A stretch of DNA of 64,000 nucleotides. It comes from MPNP01 sp965221445. Its GTDB lineage: Bacteria; Pseudomonadota; Alphaproteobacteria; Rhodobacterales; Rhodobacteraceae. This document shows positions 1 through 9,223 of this stretch, in pieces. The DNA lies in the NCBI GenBank assembly GCA_965221445.1, contig CBDCSF010000013.1, forward strand, positions 930,001-994,000. Direction: 5' to 3'. The notes under the pieces are model-generated. The model was not told where the DNA came from. It searched no databases and saw only the letters and a program-made list of their open reading frames with translations. Position 1 is the stretch's first letter; each line of letters starts with the position of its first letter. The position numbers and the translations under genes were made by a program.

Positions 1-528
1 TTTACCGATGCCAGTTCGGCAAGAGGTCGGGGTATTGAAGTCGTATATCAGGATCTTGCTCTGGCCAATGAGCAGGAAGTATACATGAACATGTTTCTTG
101 GCCGGGAATTGACAAAGCGACCATTTGGATTGCTTGATAAAGTACGAATGCAGAAAGAGTGTCAGTCGCTGGTTGAAGATCTTGATATCCGTATCCCTTC
201 TGTACGTTCCAAGATTCGAGATCTCAGTGGCGGTCAACGACAGGGCATTGCAATCGCTCGGGCAACTCATTGGGCACGTAAACTGATCCTCTTGGATGAA
301 CCAACCGCAGCACTTGGTGTTGCAGAAACTGCCAAGGTTGAAGCCTTGATGAAATCGCTTAAAGATCTCAATCTGGCCATATTGTTGATTAGCCACAGCC
401 TGGATCAAGTATTTAGACTTTCAGATCGGATCTGTGTGTTACGGTGCGGAGAGCAGATAAACATTAGAAAAACATCGGTAACTAGCAGAAATGAAATCGT
501 TTCGATGATCACTGGGCTAGCCAAATGA
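1..528 (+). CDS. Sugar-type ABC transporter ATP-binding protein (5' truncated by window edge)
   Basis: The reading frame is open from base 1, so the start and the Walker A motif lie outside the window. Visible in order are a Q-loop (VVYQD, bases 52-66), an ABC signature LSGGQRQGIAIARA near bases 223-264, Walker B with its glutamate (LILLDEP, about 283-303) and the switch histidine in LLISHSLDQV. The sequence looks like the single-domain FrcA-type ATPases of simple-sugar importers, which energise uptake at the inner membrane. It overlaps the next gene by 4 bases, so the two are probably co-translated. The SIS-domain neighbour suggests an amino sugar as cargo, but that is inference; the permease and binding protein would lie upstream. 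Confidence 0.85.
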   Translation, partial: FTDASSARGRGIEVVYQDLALANEQEVYMNMFLGRELTKRPFGLLDKVRMQKECQSLVEDLDIRIPSVRSKIRDLSGGQRQGIAIARATHWARKLILLDEPTAALGVAETAKVEALMKSLKDLNLAILLISHSLDQVFRLSDRICVLRCGEQINIRKTSVTSRNEIVSMITGLAK

Positions 529-1553
529 CTGACCATCAATCTTCATTGATGGCATCAGAGATATCTGAAATACCTGGGATGCTTTCCAGGCAGATTGATC
601 AAGTTGAAGACTATATCAAAGTCGGTCGGGAACTTAGGGACAATGGTATTCGGGGGATTGTTACATGTGCACGCGGAACATCTGATCACGCAGCTACCCA
701 TTTCAAATATCTGATGGAAACCCGGACAGGCATACCTGTTGCCTCAATCGGGCCCTCGGTTGCTTCAATATATCGTTCGGAACTACAGCTGGGTGGTTTT
801 GCTTCGATCACCTTTTCACAATCCGGTCAGAGCCCCGACCTCACTTTGCTACAGGATGTTTTCAAGGCTGGTGGTGCAAAAACAATCGCCATTTTGAATA
901 CCACAAGTAGCCCGCTAGCCTACAACGCCGACAAGGTACTTCCAGTACTCGCAGGTCCTGAATGTGCTGTGGCCGCTACCAAATCATTCATCGGAATGCT
1001 CTTTGCATCTGTTGCGATCGTGGCAGGTTATACTGATGATTACGAACTTCATGCTGCTTTTGATGCCCTACCTGATCTTGCTGCACAGGCTCTGGAATCT
1101 GATTGGTCTGAAATGGCTTTACCACTCGTCAGATCTGGATCTTTGTATTGTGTGAGTCGAGGACCTGGCCTTGCAATTGCCTCTGAAGCCTCTCTCAAAT
1201 TCAAGGAAACATGCAGGTTACATGCTGAAGCCTACTCATCAGCAGAAATACATCATGGCCCGATTAGCATCGTAAATGAGGGCTTTGCAGCTTTGTTCTT
1301 TTGTACACAAGGAAATGCTGAAGATTCAATAAAAAAAGCAATAAATGCCCTGGAAAAACGAGGTGCTCGTATTTTCTTTTCGGATACCCAAATACCAAAG
1401 AATAAACATAAAAAACTGTTATCCCATCATTTCGTTTTCGACCCGATTCTTGAAGCCATTGCTTTTTACAAATTTGTGGAAAAACTGGCCTGCGATCTCG
1501 GCGAAAATCCCGATGCACCAAGCGGTTTAAACAAAATCACTACAACAGTTTGA
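525..1553 (+). CDS. SIS-domain aminosugar-phosphate isomerase/deaminase (NagB-II/GlmS-C-like)
   Basis: The product has 342 residues and two tandem SIS (sugar isomerase) domains, about 30-165 and 190-330. It resembles the isomerase half of GlmS without the glutaminase domain. Recognisable elements are CARGTSDHAA near residue 48, SQSGQSPD near residue 100 and the ESSLK-like segment ASEASLKFKETCRLHAEA near residue 220. In alphaproteobacteria such stand-alone proteins are often NagB-II glucosamine-6-phosphate deaminases, which yield fructose 6-phosphate and ammonia. An AgaS-type or fructosamine-phosphate role is also possible. The ATG overlaps the ABC ATPase stop by 4 bases, which fits sugar uptake coupled to catabolism. 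Confidence 0.75.
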   Translation: MTDHQSSLMASEISEIPGMLSRQIDQVEDYIKVGRELRDNGIRGIVTCARGTSDHAATHFKYLMETRTGIPVASIGPSVASIYRSELQLGGFASITFSQSGQSPDLTLLQDVFKAGGAKTIAILNTTSSPLAYNADKVLPVLAGPECAVAATKSFIGMLFASVAIVAGYTDDYELHAAFDALPDLAAQALESDWSEMALPLVRSGSLYCVSRGPGLAIASEASLKFKETCRLHAEAYSSAEIHHGPISIVNEGFAALFFCTQGNAEDSIKKAINALEKRGARIFFSDTQIPKNKHKKLLSHHFVFDPILEAIAFYKFVEKLACDLGENPDAPSGLNKITTTV

Positions 1554-1655
1554 AACAACATCTGAGTCGAATAGCAAGAGCTCTGCACTCAAAATATCTA
1601 TTTCACCCTCGATGTTTAGCCATTTTCACCAAATAACATTTAGCAAACAGCTGAT

Positions 1656-2675
1656 TTAGGCTTGGTACATTCTCCTTTTCCTTTGCCTAGTCTCAATCGT
1701 AGCCTCTTCGCTACCATCGTGAAAGGAACCAAACCACTTGTCCCATGGCATCTCTAAAGTACCATAATTACATTCAAAGTACCGATGATGAAGTTGGTGG
1801 AAAAAATCTGCTAACTGGATTTGTTTTTTGTCTTTGTAGACCAAACTCTCAAATCCAGAATGATTAGCTACCGCACCTATTGTCTGGTAGTAGGCATGGA
1901 ACAAAATGTGGATTGGGTGAGAAGGTACTATAAAATGAATCAGGAAATTCGTAAAAAAAAGTGAATGTTCAATCGGGTGCATCGAAATACCAGACCAGGG
2001 ACCAACATTTACATTCCGATGATGAAGCGAATGGGCAATTTTATAAAGGGGTGGCCAATGCAGAAACCGGTGAATCCAGTAAAAATGAAAGGAAGACCAA
2101 ATGGGAATCAGAAAAAACAACAGGATGAACCAGATTAATGGTAGTAGAGAGCCCCATACACCACTCGAAAAATCAAATACTGAGGCTAGTCCATTCGCCG
2201 CTGCATAGTAAACCAGACATTGATAAAAGGTCCAGATGGAAACCCCACTCACCAAAGTCCAGAACATGTTATCATGTACTTGGCTTCGGAAGGTAAATAT
2301 ACCGTTATCTTTGGCCAAATCCCGTGGATCAAATTTTAACTTGTTACCCTGATTTCTAAGTGTGTACAGATAAAAATGCAGGGAACCGGCAAACACGGAC
2401 ATTATAATGATGTTGGTTAACCAGACATTGAAAATCCAACCAAACTGTAAAACGACCATTTCATCAATTGAGGGATGAATAAAAATATAGACGAAAATAG
2501 CTATTATGATTTGAATGGCTATCTGGCTAAATGCAAACCAGTTTTTGGCAAACCAACTGAATATCAGTCGAGGGCTTGGTGGCCAGTTGAAAAGAGGATT
2601 GCTTTGTATGGGCAAGGCAGGTTGGTGATTCCAGTCCTTGCTATTGGAGGAGTTAGTGATCGATCTCTCAGTCAT
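1656..2675 (-). CDS. Fatty acid hydroxylase/sterol desaturase family membrane protein
   Basis: This 339-residue protein has several hydrophobic segments (about 48-68, 80-100, 140-160 and 175-200) and the three histidine clusters of the FA-hydroxylase superfamily: HRFLH near residue 203, HSLHHRN near 217 and HQLHHRYFECNYG near 293. In this family these histidines bind a di-iron centre at the cytoplasmic membrane face and hydroxylate or desaturate lipid chains. The substrate cannot be read from sequence. AAAGGAAG precedes the ATG. It lies 19 bases downstream of the aldolase-like gene on the same strand, so the two are probably one transcript. Confidence 0.85.
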   Translation of the reverse strand: MTERSITNSSNSKDWNHQPALPIQSNPLFNWPPSPRLIFSWFAKNWFAFSQIAIQIIIAIFVYIFIHPSIDEMVVLQFGWIFNVWLTNIIIMSVFAGSLHFYLYTLRNQGNKLKFDPRDLAKDNGIFTFRSQVHDNMFWTLVSGVSIWTFYQCLVYYAAANGLASVFDFSSGVWGSLLPLIWFILLFFLIPIWSSFHFYWIHRFLHWPPLYKIAHSLHHRNVNVGPWSGISMHPIEHSLFFTNFLIHFIVPSHPIHILFHAYYQTIGAVANHSGFESLVYKDKKQIQLADFFHQLHHRYFECNYGTLEMPWDKWFGSFHDGSEEATIETRQRKRRMYQA

Positions 2676-2694
2676 TTAAAACTTCCTTTAGGAT

Positions 2695-3468
2695 TTAAGT
2701 TGCGTAATCGGGTTCCTCTCTATCAAGGATAATTTTTATCTCTTCAAAATGCTTCAGTCCCAATCCTGGATAGTTTTCAACCTCCGAGGCAACTTTTTCG
2801 GCTATCCTGTCAGACATTACCCTTAAGGGTTTACCAGTTTGTAAGGCTCTGATGTAATTTCCTGCGGCTCTTTCAAAAAGATAGACACGATCAAAAGTAT
2901 CAGCAACTGTCTGCCCGATAACCAATAATCCGTGGTTACCCATGACCATAACCTGTTTTTTGGGATCCGAAAACAGGGTAGCGCATCTGTTCCCTTCTTC
3001 CTCAAAAGCCAAACCGCCATAATCTTCATCGATTACAACTCTGTTGAAAAACATTGCGGCATTCTGGTCTACTGGCGGTAGCGTACTATCCTCAAGACTG
3101 GCAAGGACTGTAGAATAAATTGGATGTAGATGGATAGCACAACGTGCATGAGGACATAACCTATGAAGTGCACCATGTAAGCCCCAGGCAGTTGGATCGG
3201 GACAATCCGGTCTATTCATGGTTTCCGGATCATTAACGTCAACAAGCAATAGATTTGAAGCCCTGATATTAGAAAAATGGACTTGGTTGGGATTGATCAG
3301 AAACTTAGTCCCCTCCTCATTAACAGCAAGGGAAAAATGATTGGCTACTGCCTCATGAAAATTCATTTTTACTGACCATCGGAAAGCAGCAGCAAGATCT
3401 ACTCTTTCCTCCCAATGGTTGTCTTCAGCCTGGTTTATCTCATGTTGAGAAAAATCTGTTTCCAGCAT
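2695..3468 (-). CDS. Class II aldolase/adducin family protein
   Basis: The 257-residue product covers one class II aldolase/adducin domain. Zn-ligand histidines are visible in AIHLHPIYST (about residue 140) and MGNHGLLVIG (about 205), and NHFSLAV lies near residue 42. Bacterial members act as fuculose- or ribulose-phosphate aldolases or epimerases, but many alphaproteobacterial proteins of this shape have no assigned substrate, so I do not name a reaction. AGGGAG is found 11 bases before the ATG. The gene heads a two-gene minus-strand unit with the membrane hydroxylase. Confidence 0.8.
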   Translation of the reverse strand: MLETDFSQHEINQAEDNHWEERVDLAAAFRWSVKMNFHEAVANHFSLAVNEEGTKFLINPNQVHFSNIRASNLLLVDVNDPETMNRPDCPDPTAWGLHGALHRLCPHARCAIHLHPIYSTVLASLEDSTLPPVDQNAAMFFNRVVIDEDYGGLAFEEEGNRCATLFSDPKKQVMVMGNHGLLVIGQTVADTFDRVYLFERAAGNYIRALQTGKPLRVMSDRIAEKVASEVENYPGLGLKHFEEIKIILDREEPDYAT

Positions 3469-3739
3469 TTTGTTTTTTCTCCCTAGCAGCTTTGAAATCG
3501 TAAAAATTATTGGAAGTTAAAAATTACAATTTCTTCTAGGAAAGATTAATTTAAAAAATAAATATTTTTACAATCTTTTTTTGTTAGGTGAGGCCTCTTT
3601 ATTGTAAACCTCGACATGCTTAACAAGTTTTATAACAATAGTTTTCCCGGAACTGAGGTAACATATCAACCTGCTTACGGCAGGTAGCAAAATATTTGTT
3701 TTTGTTTTAATTCTTCTGATTGAATAATGGAGTCGGATT
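3469..3739. other. AT-rich divergent intergenic region upstream of the cobalamin cluster
   Basis: The 271 bases between the aldolase-like gene and cbiX must carry promoters for both directions. They are strongly AT-rich. The only clear structure is a small hairpin at 3669-3685 (6-bp stem ACCTGC/GCAGGT, loop TTACG). I searched for the conserved cobalamin riboswitch core (B12 box GCCACTG) and did not find it, so no riboswitch is called. Confidence 0.5.
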
Positions 3740-4828
3740 TTGGATAAGATTGGAGTAATGATTTGCGGGCATGGATCCCGTTCAGATGAAGCCGTGGAAG
3801 AGTTTGCCACTGCAGCAAGACAAATCCCCAAATATCTTCCCGAGGATTGGGAATTGGAATATGGCTATCTGGAGTTTGCCAACCCGGTCATAAGGAGTGG
3901 GTTGGATAAGTTACGGGAAAAGGGATGCACAAGAATACTTGCCATCCCAGGAATGCTGTTTGCTGCCATGCATGTAAAGAATGACCTTCCTTCCGTGCTA
4001 AACAGTTATTCCCAGGAACATTCCATACCAATTCAATTTGGTAGGGAATTGGGAATTGATCCCAAACTTTTGGATGCCTCTGCCCAAAGAATCCGGGAAG
4101 CATTGGAAAAGGACAATGAAAGCAATTCCATACCCTTATCCGAAACCTGTCTGGTCGTTATTGGCAGAGGGGCCTCTGACCCAGATGCCAACTCTAATGT
4201 TTCAAAAGTTGCCCGATTACTGCAGGAAGGTTTAGGCTTTGGCTGGTGTGAAGTAGGTTATTCAGGAGTAACCTTCCCTTTGGTTGAACCTTGCCTGGAT
4301 CATGTTACCAAGTTGGGGTATCGGAAAGTGGTTGTTTTTCCTTATTTCCTGTTTGGTGGCATATTGATTGATCGGATTTATGGTTTTACCGATCTTGTTG
4401 CACAAAGGAATCCTGATATACAGTTCCTCAAAGCACCTTATCTTAATGACAACCCTTTGGTTCTGGAAGTGTTTGCTGATAGGGCAAAAGATGTCCTCGG
4501 TGGTAATACGGCAATGAACTGCTCACTGTGCAAATACCGTACCAAGGTTTTGGGATTTGAGGATGAGGTTGGGATGAAACAGGAAAGTCACCACCACCAT
4601 GTTGAAGGACAAGGTGCCTCTGCCCCGGGATCCAACGTCCAAAATTGTCAACTCTGTGAAGATTTTTGCACAGGCGCTTGTCGGTTGCAACATTTCCACA
4701 ATCATGATAGCAATCACCACCATCACGACCATCATCACGACCATCATCATGATCATCATCACCATCCTTACCCTCATAGCCAACACCCGTTGGGACCCGA
4801 AAGTGTCAGAAAATACCTCAAGGATTGA
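3740..4828 (+). CDS. cbiX: Sirohydrochlorin cobaltochelatase CbiX, long form with His-rich tail
   Basis: CbiX inserts Co(II) into sirohydrochlorin, the committing step of the early-cobalt route to B12. The 362-residue product has two CbiX half-domains (about 4-120 and 135-245), with catalytic-type histidines in CGHGSRSDE (residue 11) and GMLFAAMHVKNDLP. The C-terminus carries MNCSLCKYR and NCQLCEDFCTGAC cysteine motifs and then a dense histidine run (about residues 315-350) likely to store metal or feed it in. This architecture is known from Bacillus-type CbiX. The start is TTG with GGAG 7 bases upstream; an ATG 18 bases further in is an alternative. The stop overlaps the next start. Confidence 0.93.
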   Translation: MDKIGVMICGHGSRSDEAVEEFATAARQIPKYLPEDWELEYGYLEFANPVIRSGLDKLREKGCTRILAIPGMLFAAMHVKNDLPSVLNSYSQEHSIPIQFGRELGIDPKLLDASAQRIREALEKDNESNSIPLSETCLVVIGRGASDPDANSNVSKVARLLQEGLGFGWCEVGYSGVTFPLVEPCLDHVTKLGYRKVVVFPYFLFGGILIDRIYGFTDLVAQRNPDIQFLKAPYLNDNPLVLEVFADRAKDVLGGNTAMNCSLCKYRTKVLGFEDEVGMKQESHHHHVEGQGASAPGSNVQNCQLCEDFCTGACRLQHFHNHDSNHHHHDHHHDHHHDHHHHPYPHSQHPLGPESVRKYLKD

Positions 4829-5463
4829 TGTTTAGCTACGAAAAAGACCCCGAGCAGATCTATCGGAAGAGTTTCGAAATCATCCGAAATGAAATTGATA
4901 TTGAAACCTATCCCAAGGGAATCAGAGAAGTTGTTGTTCGTATAATCCACTCCTGTGGAATGATTGATATCGCCAAGGATATTCACTATTCGTCTAATTT
5001 TCTGAATTCTGGACTTGATGCACTTGCAGCGGGGAAACCAATTTTCTGTGACAGTTTTATGACTTCCAACGGAATAATCCGAAAAAATTTGCCAACGAAT
5101 AACGAGATTATTGTCACCTTGAACAAAGTTCAATCGGAACAGAAAACATCTCCCAAAACAACCAGATCAGCGGCTTCAATTGATCAGTGGTTCCCTTTAT
5201 GTGATGGGTCTTTGGCAGTTATTGGAAACGCTCCAACAGCTCTCTTTCGATTGCTGGAACTGGTTCATTCCCGCAAAATCAAACCCGCTTTGGTTATTGG
5301 TGTTCCAGTTGGTTTTGTAGGTGCTCAGGAAAGTAAATCTGAATTAATCAATTCTGAGTTAGGGATTGAGTATATTACAATTTCCGGCAGGAGGGGTGGT
5401 TCGGCCATGGCTGCCTCAATCATTAATGCCATGGCACTCATTTTGAAGCAACAAAATTGCTAA
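4828..5463 (+). CDS. cbiC: Precorrin-8X / cobalt-precorrin-8 methylmutase
   Basis: This protein moves a methyl group from C-11 to C-12 to form hydrogenobyrinate or cobyrinate. It has about 211 residues, normal for CobH/CbiC. The catalytic-type histidine sits in VVRIIHSCGMIDIAKDI near residue 43, and PALVIGVPVGFVGAQESK and the GGSAMAASIINA end are typical. I chose the ATG at 4828, which overlaps the cbiX stop as TGATG; a TTG one codon upstream is possible. The tight overlap implies translational coupling. Confidence 0.94.
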   Translation: MFSYEKDPEQIYRKSFEIIRNEIDIETYPKGIREVVVRIIHSCGMIDIAKDIHYSSNFLNSGLDALAAGKPIFCDSFMTSNGIIRKNLPTNNEIIVTLNKVQSEQKTSPKTTRSAASIDQWFPLCDGSLAVIGNAPTALFRLLELVHSRKIKPALVIGVPVGFVGAQESKSELINSELGIEYITISGRRGGSAMAASIINAMALILKQQNC

Positions 5464-5469
5464 CTTTCG

Positions 5470-6702
5470 ATGGCTAATTTTGTAAAAAATTTAATGCCAT
5501 GGCTTCACGTCATTGGAGTTGGAGAATCGGGTTTAAACAGTCTCAATCCGGAAGCGTTAGAGATTTTGAAACGTTCAGAAATCATAATCGGTGGTGAAAG
5601 ACACCATAAACTTACCAGTGGTTTCAAGGCCAGGAGGATAAAATGGCCATCCCCCTTTTCTACCATGGTCGGTAAGATAGGGGAATATAGAAACAAAAAT
5701 GTAGCAATCCTGGTTACAGGAGATCCTCTTTGGTACTCTGCAGGAGCTTTATTGGCAAGAGAATGGCCGAATGAGGAAATCAGATTTTATCCACAACTGT
5801 CTGCTTTTCAATTGGCCTGTTCCCGGATGGGTTGGAGTATCCCCGATGTTGACAAGTTAACTGTTCATGGCAGACCTGTGGAACAAATCATCCCATGGTT
5901 TTCACCAAATAACAAACTTGTTGTCCTGACTGCAAATGCACAAAGTCCCACCATAATAGCGAACCTCCTTGTGGAAAAGGGATATGGTTTGAGTAAAATG
6001 ACCGTTCTGGGAGAAATGGGTGGTCCGCAGGAATCAAAAATTCAAGGTGAAGCAGATACCTGGGAACAGACTGCAAATAAAAATACCATACCCGAGTTTC
6101 ATACCCTTTGTATTGAATGTATCCCTTCTGGAAAGGATGCAATCCATCCACAACCACCCGGATTACCTGACAATGCTTTTATTTCAGATGGGAACTTTAC
6201 CAAGAAGGAGGTAAGATCGCTAACGGTAAGCTCATTAAATCCGGGTAAGAACAAAATTCTTTGGGACCTTGGCTGTGGCAGTGGATCAGTGGGGATTGAA
6301 TGGTTGCAATTGTCCTTCAACGGCAAGGTTTTTGGTGTGGAAAAAAATCTCAAGCGGTGCAAAACGGCAAAAAATAATGCCCTGCAATTGGGGACTCCTC
6401 GATTTTCAACCATTTGTGGTTTATCCCAAGATAATATCAACTCTTTGCCAGACCCTGATTCTGTATTCATCGGTGGAGGGTTGACCGTGGGTCTGGTAGA
6501 ACAAATACTGAAAAGGCTTAAACCCTACGGATGTTTAGTGGCTAATACTGTAACACTGGAGTCGGAAGCCGTCCTAGTTGATTTACAGAAGAAATTTGGT
6601 GGCGAACTAACCAGAATTGCTATTTCCAGAAGCAGAACTATTGGGAAGCTTACGACCTGGGATCAATTATTACCGGTTACGCAATGGAAAGTACAAAGGT
6701 GA
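5470..6702 (+). CDS. cobL: Precorrin-6Y C5,15-methyltransferase (decarboxylating), CbiE-CbiT fusion
   Basis: CobL methylates C-5 and C-15 of the corrin ring and removes the C-12 acetate carboxyl. The 410-residue protein joins an N-terminal CbiE tetrapyrrole methylase (HVIGVGESG near residue 14, VTGDPLWYSAG near 80) to a C-terminal CbiT Rossmann methyltransferase (LWDLGCGSGSVGIEW near residue 263). The fusion is the usual CobL/CbiET form. No strong ribosome site precedes ATG 5470; another ATG lies at 5494. It overlaps cobI by 19 bases. Confidence 0.94.
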   Translation: MANFVKNLMPWLHVIGVGESGLNSLNPEALEILKRSEIIIGGERHHKLTSGFKARRIKWPSPFSTMVGKIGEYRNKNVAILVTGDPLWYSAGALLAREWPNEEIRFYPQLSAFQLACSRMGWSIPDVDKLTVHGRPVEQIIPWFSPNNKLVVLTANAQSPTIIANLLVEKGYGLSKMTVLGEMGGPQESKIQGEADTWEQTANKNTIPEFHTLCIECIPSGKDAIHPQPPGLPDNAFISDGNFTKKEVRSLTVSSLNPGKNKILWDLGCGSGSVGIEWLQLSFNGKVFGVEKNLKRCKTAKNNALQLGTPRFSTICGLSQDNINSLPDPDSVFIGGGLTVGLVEQILKRLKPYGCLVANTVTLESEAVLVDLQKKFGGELTRIAISRSRTIGKLTTWDQLLPVTQWKVQR

Positions 6703-7409
6703 CAGGAAAAATAATTGGGATTGGTGTAGGCCCAGGAGATCCCGAACTGATTACCCTTAAGGCTCTGAAAGCAATCAAGGCTGGGAAGATTATTGCTTAT
6801 CCTTCAACTGAAACAGAGGAAAGTTATGCACGCAGTATCGTGAAGGATTATTTTTCAGAAAATGTACTTGAAATACCCATCAAAATCCCGATGGTTGAAA
6901 GTCGGTTTCCAAGCCAACTCATTTACAATACCGCCTCTGATGAAATATCCGCCCACCTGAAAAAGGGTGAAGATGTTATAATCCTATGCCAAGGAGATCC
7001 GTTTTTCTATGGATCTTTCATGTACCTATTTTCAAGGTTTGCAGGTAAATTTCCCATTGAAATCATTCCCGGAATTTCTTCCCTCAATGCCTGCTCTGCC
7101 GTCTCCCAAAGACCGCTATGTTCACGTTTGGAATCACTTTCGGTAATTCCAGGGGGAATGAATGATGAGGAATTCCTGAAACAACTTGAGAAAGAAGGGG
7201 CATTTGCCATTATGAAAGTCGGCAAACATCTGAACAGGATTAAAGGACTTCTGGACCGAAAAGGGATGGGTGGCAGGGCTGTTTACGTATCCCACGCCAC
7301 TCTTCCAAACCAAAAGGTATTCCCCTTATCGAAAGCACCGGAAATTGCCCCTTACTTTTCTATGATACTTGTACCCAGCAAAGATGAATATGTCATCCAT
7401 AACACCTAA
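6684..7409 (+). CDS. cobI: Precorrin-2 / cobalt-factor II C20-methyltransferase
   Basis: CobI/CbiL adds the C-20 methyl group to precorrin-2 or its cobalt form using SAM. The 241-residue product is a single tetrapyrrole methylase domain with GIGVGPGDPELITLKA at the N-terminus, ILCQGDPFFYGSF near residue 104 and the EIIPGISSLNACS loop. Length and motifs match the family. Its start lies inside the end of cobL and its end inside cbiG-cobJ, so it belongs to one densely packed message. Sequence alone does not tell the metal-free from the cobalt substrate; the neighbouring cbiX and cbiD favour the cobalt form. Confidence 0.94.
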   Translation: MESTKVTGKIIGIGVGPGDPELITLKALKAIKAGKIIAYPSTETEESYARSIVKDYFSENVLEIPIKIPMVESRFPSQLIYNTASDEISAHLKKGEDVIILCQGDPFFYGSFMYLFSRFAGKFPIEIIPGISSLNACSAVSQRPLCSRLESLSVIPGGMNDEEFLKQLEKEGAFAIMKVGKHLNRIKGLLDRKGMGGRAVYVSHATLPNQKVFPLSKAPEIAPYFSMILVPSKDEYVIHNT

Positions 7410-9219
7410 AATCTTTACGTTTACCAATGGTGGCCAACTCATTGGACAAAAGATTGCAGATCTGCTGGGATGTGAGTTGGTTTCCCCAACCAATGTCCCC
7501 AGCAGGAAAATTACTGCTAAAATAGGGGAAGCCTTCATTGGGGGCATTCCCATCATAGGCGTATGTTCAACAGGTATATTAATTAGAACCTTAAGCCCTT
7601 TAATCAGAAGTAAACAAAGTGAACCCCCAGTTATTGCTGTTTCTGAAGATGGGCAATTCGTCATTCCACTCCTTGGTGGACATTATAATGCCAATAAATT
7701 GGCAGTTAAAATAGGGAAACATCTAAACTCCAGACCCGCTTTCACGACTGGGAGCTATGTAACCCTTGGGTTATCACTAAGTGAACCGCCGGATGATTGG
7801 ACTCTAGCAAATCCCGTTGATGTCAAGGGAATTACTGCAAGAATTTTACGTGGAGATAAGGTTGAAATCCTTGGTCAAGCTGATTGGATAGCCCCCTTAG
7901 GTACTCAAGATAATATACTGATCAGAGAAACAACCGATAGCAACCGGATAGTAATAAAAGCACAGGGTTTGCCTTCTCTGGTTTATCAAAGAAAAGAATA
8001 TGCATTGGGAGTTGGTTGTATCAGAAACTGTTCTCCTGAAGATTTAATCGGTTTTGTAAACAAATCCCTTTCTGAATATGGGATAAGCCCCGGAAGTGTT
8101 GAAGGAGTTTACTCCATTGACCTCAAATCCGATGAACCAGCTATTCACCAATTGGCTGAAAACCTTGGAGTGCCCGCCAGGTTTTTTTCACCGGACACGC
8201 TTGAAAATCAATACTCAAAATTGAAAAACCCTTCTGAGGAGGTTTTTCGGGAAGTTGGGTGTCATGGGGTATGTGAAGGTGCTTGCTTGACTAGAGCAGG
8301 ACAGGATGGAAGATTGGTAATTGAGAAAATAAAATCCACCACTGCAACAATGGCTTTGGCTCAACTGGGGAGTATATCTACAAATACTGGAACTCCACGT
8401 GGTCAACTCTCAGTCGTTGGTATCGGACCAGGTAATATCACTTCTCGAACACCGGAAGTAACCGGTGTTCTATCAGAAGCAAGTGTGATAGTGGGATATA
8501 AGGGATACCTATCCCTCCTGGATCCTTTACCAAAGAACAGGGAAATTGTTGCCTTTGAGCTTGGTGAAGAGGAAAAAAGGTGTCGGTTTGCCCTTGAAGC
8601 AGCTGGATCAGGAAAACAGGTTGTCCTCGTTTGTTCCGGCGACAGCAATATCTTTGCCATGAACTCTCTCGTCATGGAACTGCTGGATTTACCTGAAGCC
8701 AAGGGCGGGGTATCACCAAAGGCGAAAAGAGCACTTGTTCAGTGCTTCCCAGGAATCACTGCCATGCAGGCTGCATCAGCCAAGGGCGGTGGTTTGATTG
8801 GTCATGACTTTTGTGCGATATCCCTTTCCAATCTGCTGACTGATGATGAAACCATTCTTTCTAGAGTGACTAGAGCAGCTCAGGGAGATTTCGTTATTTC
8901 ATTTTATAATCCGGCATCAAGCAAAAGAAGAAGCCTGCTGGATCAAGCCCTCCAGATCATTAGACAATACCGATCGGATAGCACCCCAGTTCTGATCGCA
9001 AGAAACGTAGGAAGGGATGGAGAAAGGTTTGCTCTTAAAAACCTCGCATCTTTCAATACTACTGAGGTTGATATGCTAACAGTTTTGATAATTGGAAACA
9101 GCCAGTCTAAAACCTTTCATACCAACTCAATATTGAATGGAATTGAAGGTCAATGGGTCTATACTCCGCGGGGATACGATAAGAAATTTCAACCCAATAA
9201 TTTGATTGATAAGGGGTAA
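7384..9219 (+). CDS. CbiG-CobJ fusion: cobalt-precorrin-5A hydrolase / precorrin-3B C17-methyltransferase
   Basis: About 611 residues combine CbiG (lactone opening of cobalt-precorrin-5A, roughly residues 1-335) with CobJ/CbiH (C-17 methylation and ring contraction, roughly 340-610). CbiG shows GVCSTGILIRTLSP and ALGVGCIRNCSPEDL; the methylase half begins at LSVVGIGPGNI and has VLVCSGDSNIFAMN and FPGITAMQAAS. The frame is open from a TTG at 7369, but ATG 7384 (or 7390) is the more natural start. The fusion is known from other bacteria. A CbiG half is expected in the cobalt-first route and is not needed in the classical oxygen-dependent one. Confidence 0.92.
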   Translation: MNMSSITPKIFTFTNGGQLIGQKIADLLGCELVSPTNVPSRKITAKIGEAFIGGIPIIGVCSTGILIRTLSPLIRSKQSEPPVIAVSEDGQFVIPLLGGHYNANKLAVKIGKHLNSRPAFTTGSYVTLGLSLSEPPDDWTLANPVDVKGITARILRGDKVEILGQADWIAPLGTQDNILIRETTDSNRIVIKAQGLPSLVYQRKEYALGVGCIRNCSPEDLIGFVNKSLSEYGISPGSVEGVYSIDLKSDEPAIHQLAENLGVPARFFSPDTLENQYSKLKNPSEEVFREVGCHGVCEGACLTRAGQDGRLVIEKIKSTTATMALAQLGSISTNTGTPRGQLSVVGIGPGNITSRTPEVTGVLSEASVIVGYKGYLSLLDPLPKNREIVAFELGEEEKRCRFALEAAGSGKQVVLVCSGDSNIFAMNSLVMELLDLPEAKGGVSPKAKRALVQCFPGITAMQAASAKGGGLIGHDFCAISLSNLLTDDETILSRVTRAAQGDFVISFYNPASSKRRSLLDQALQIIRQYRSDSTPVLIARNVGRDGERFALKNLASFNTTEVDMLTVLIIGNSQSKTFHTNSILNGIEGQWVYTPRGYDKKFQPNNLIDKG

Positions 9220-9223
9220 AAAA

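Noticed and set aside
3560..3739. Possible cobalamin riboswitch before cbiX
   Set aside because: Only a 6-bp hairpin is clear; the conserved B12 box GCCACTG and the riboswitch core are not found.
4523..4835. Overlapping frames on both strands across the CAC/CAT repeats
   Set aside because: They are shadows of the histidine-rich CbiX tail and give low-complexity Met/Ile/Thr protein.
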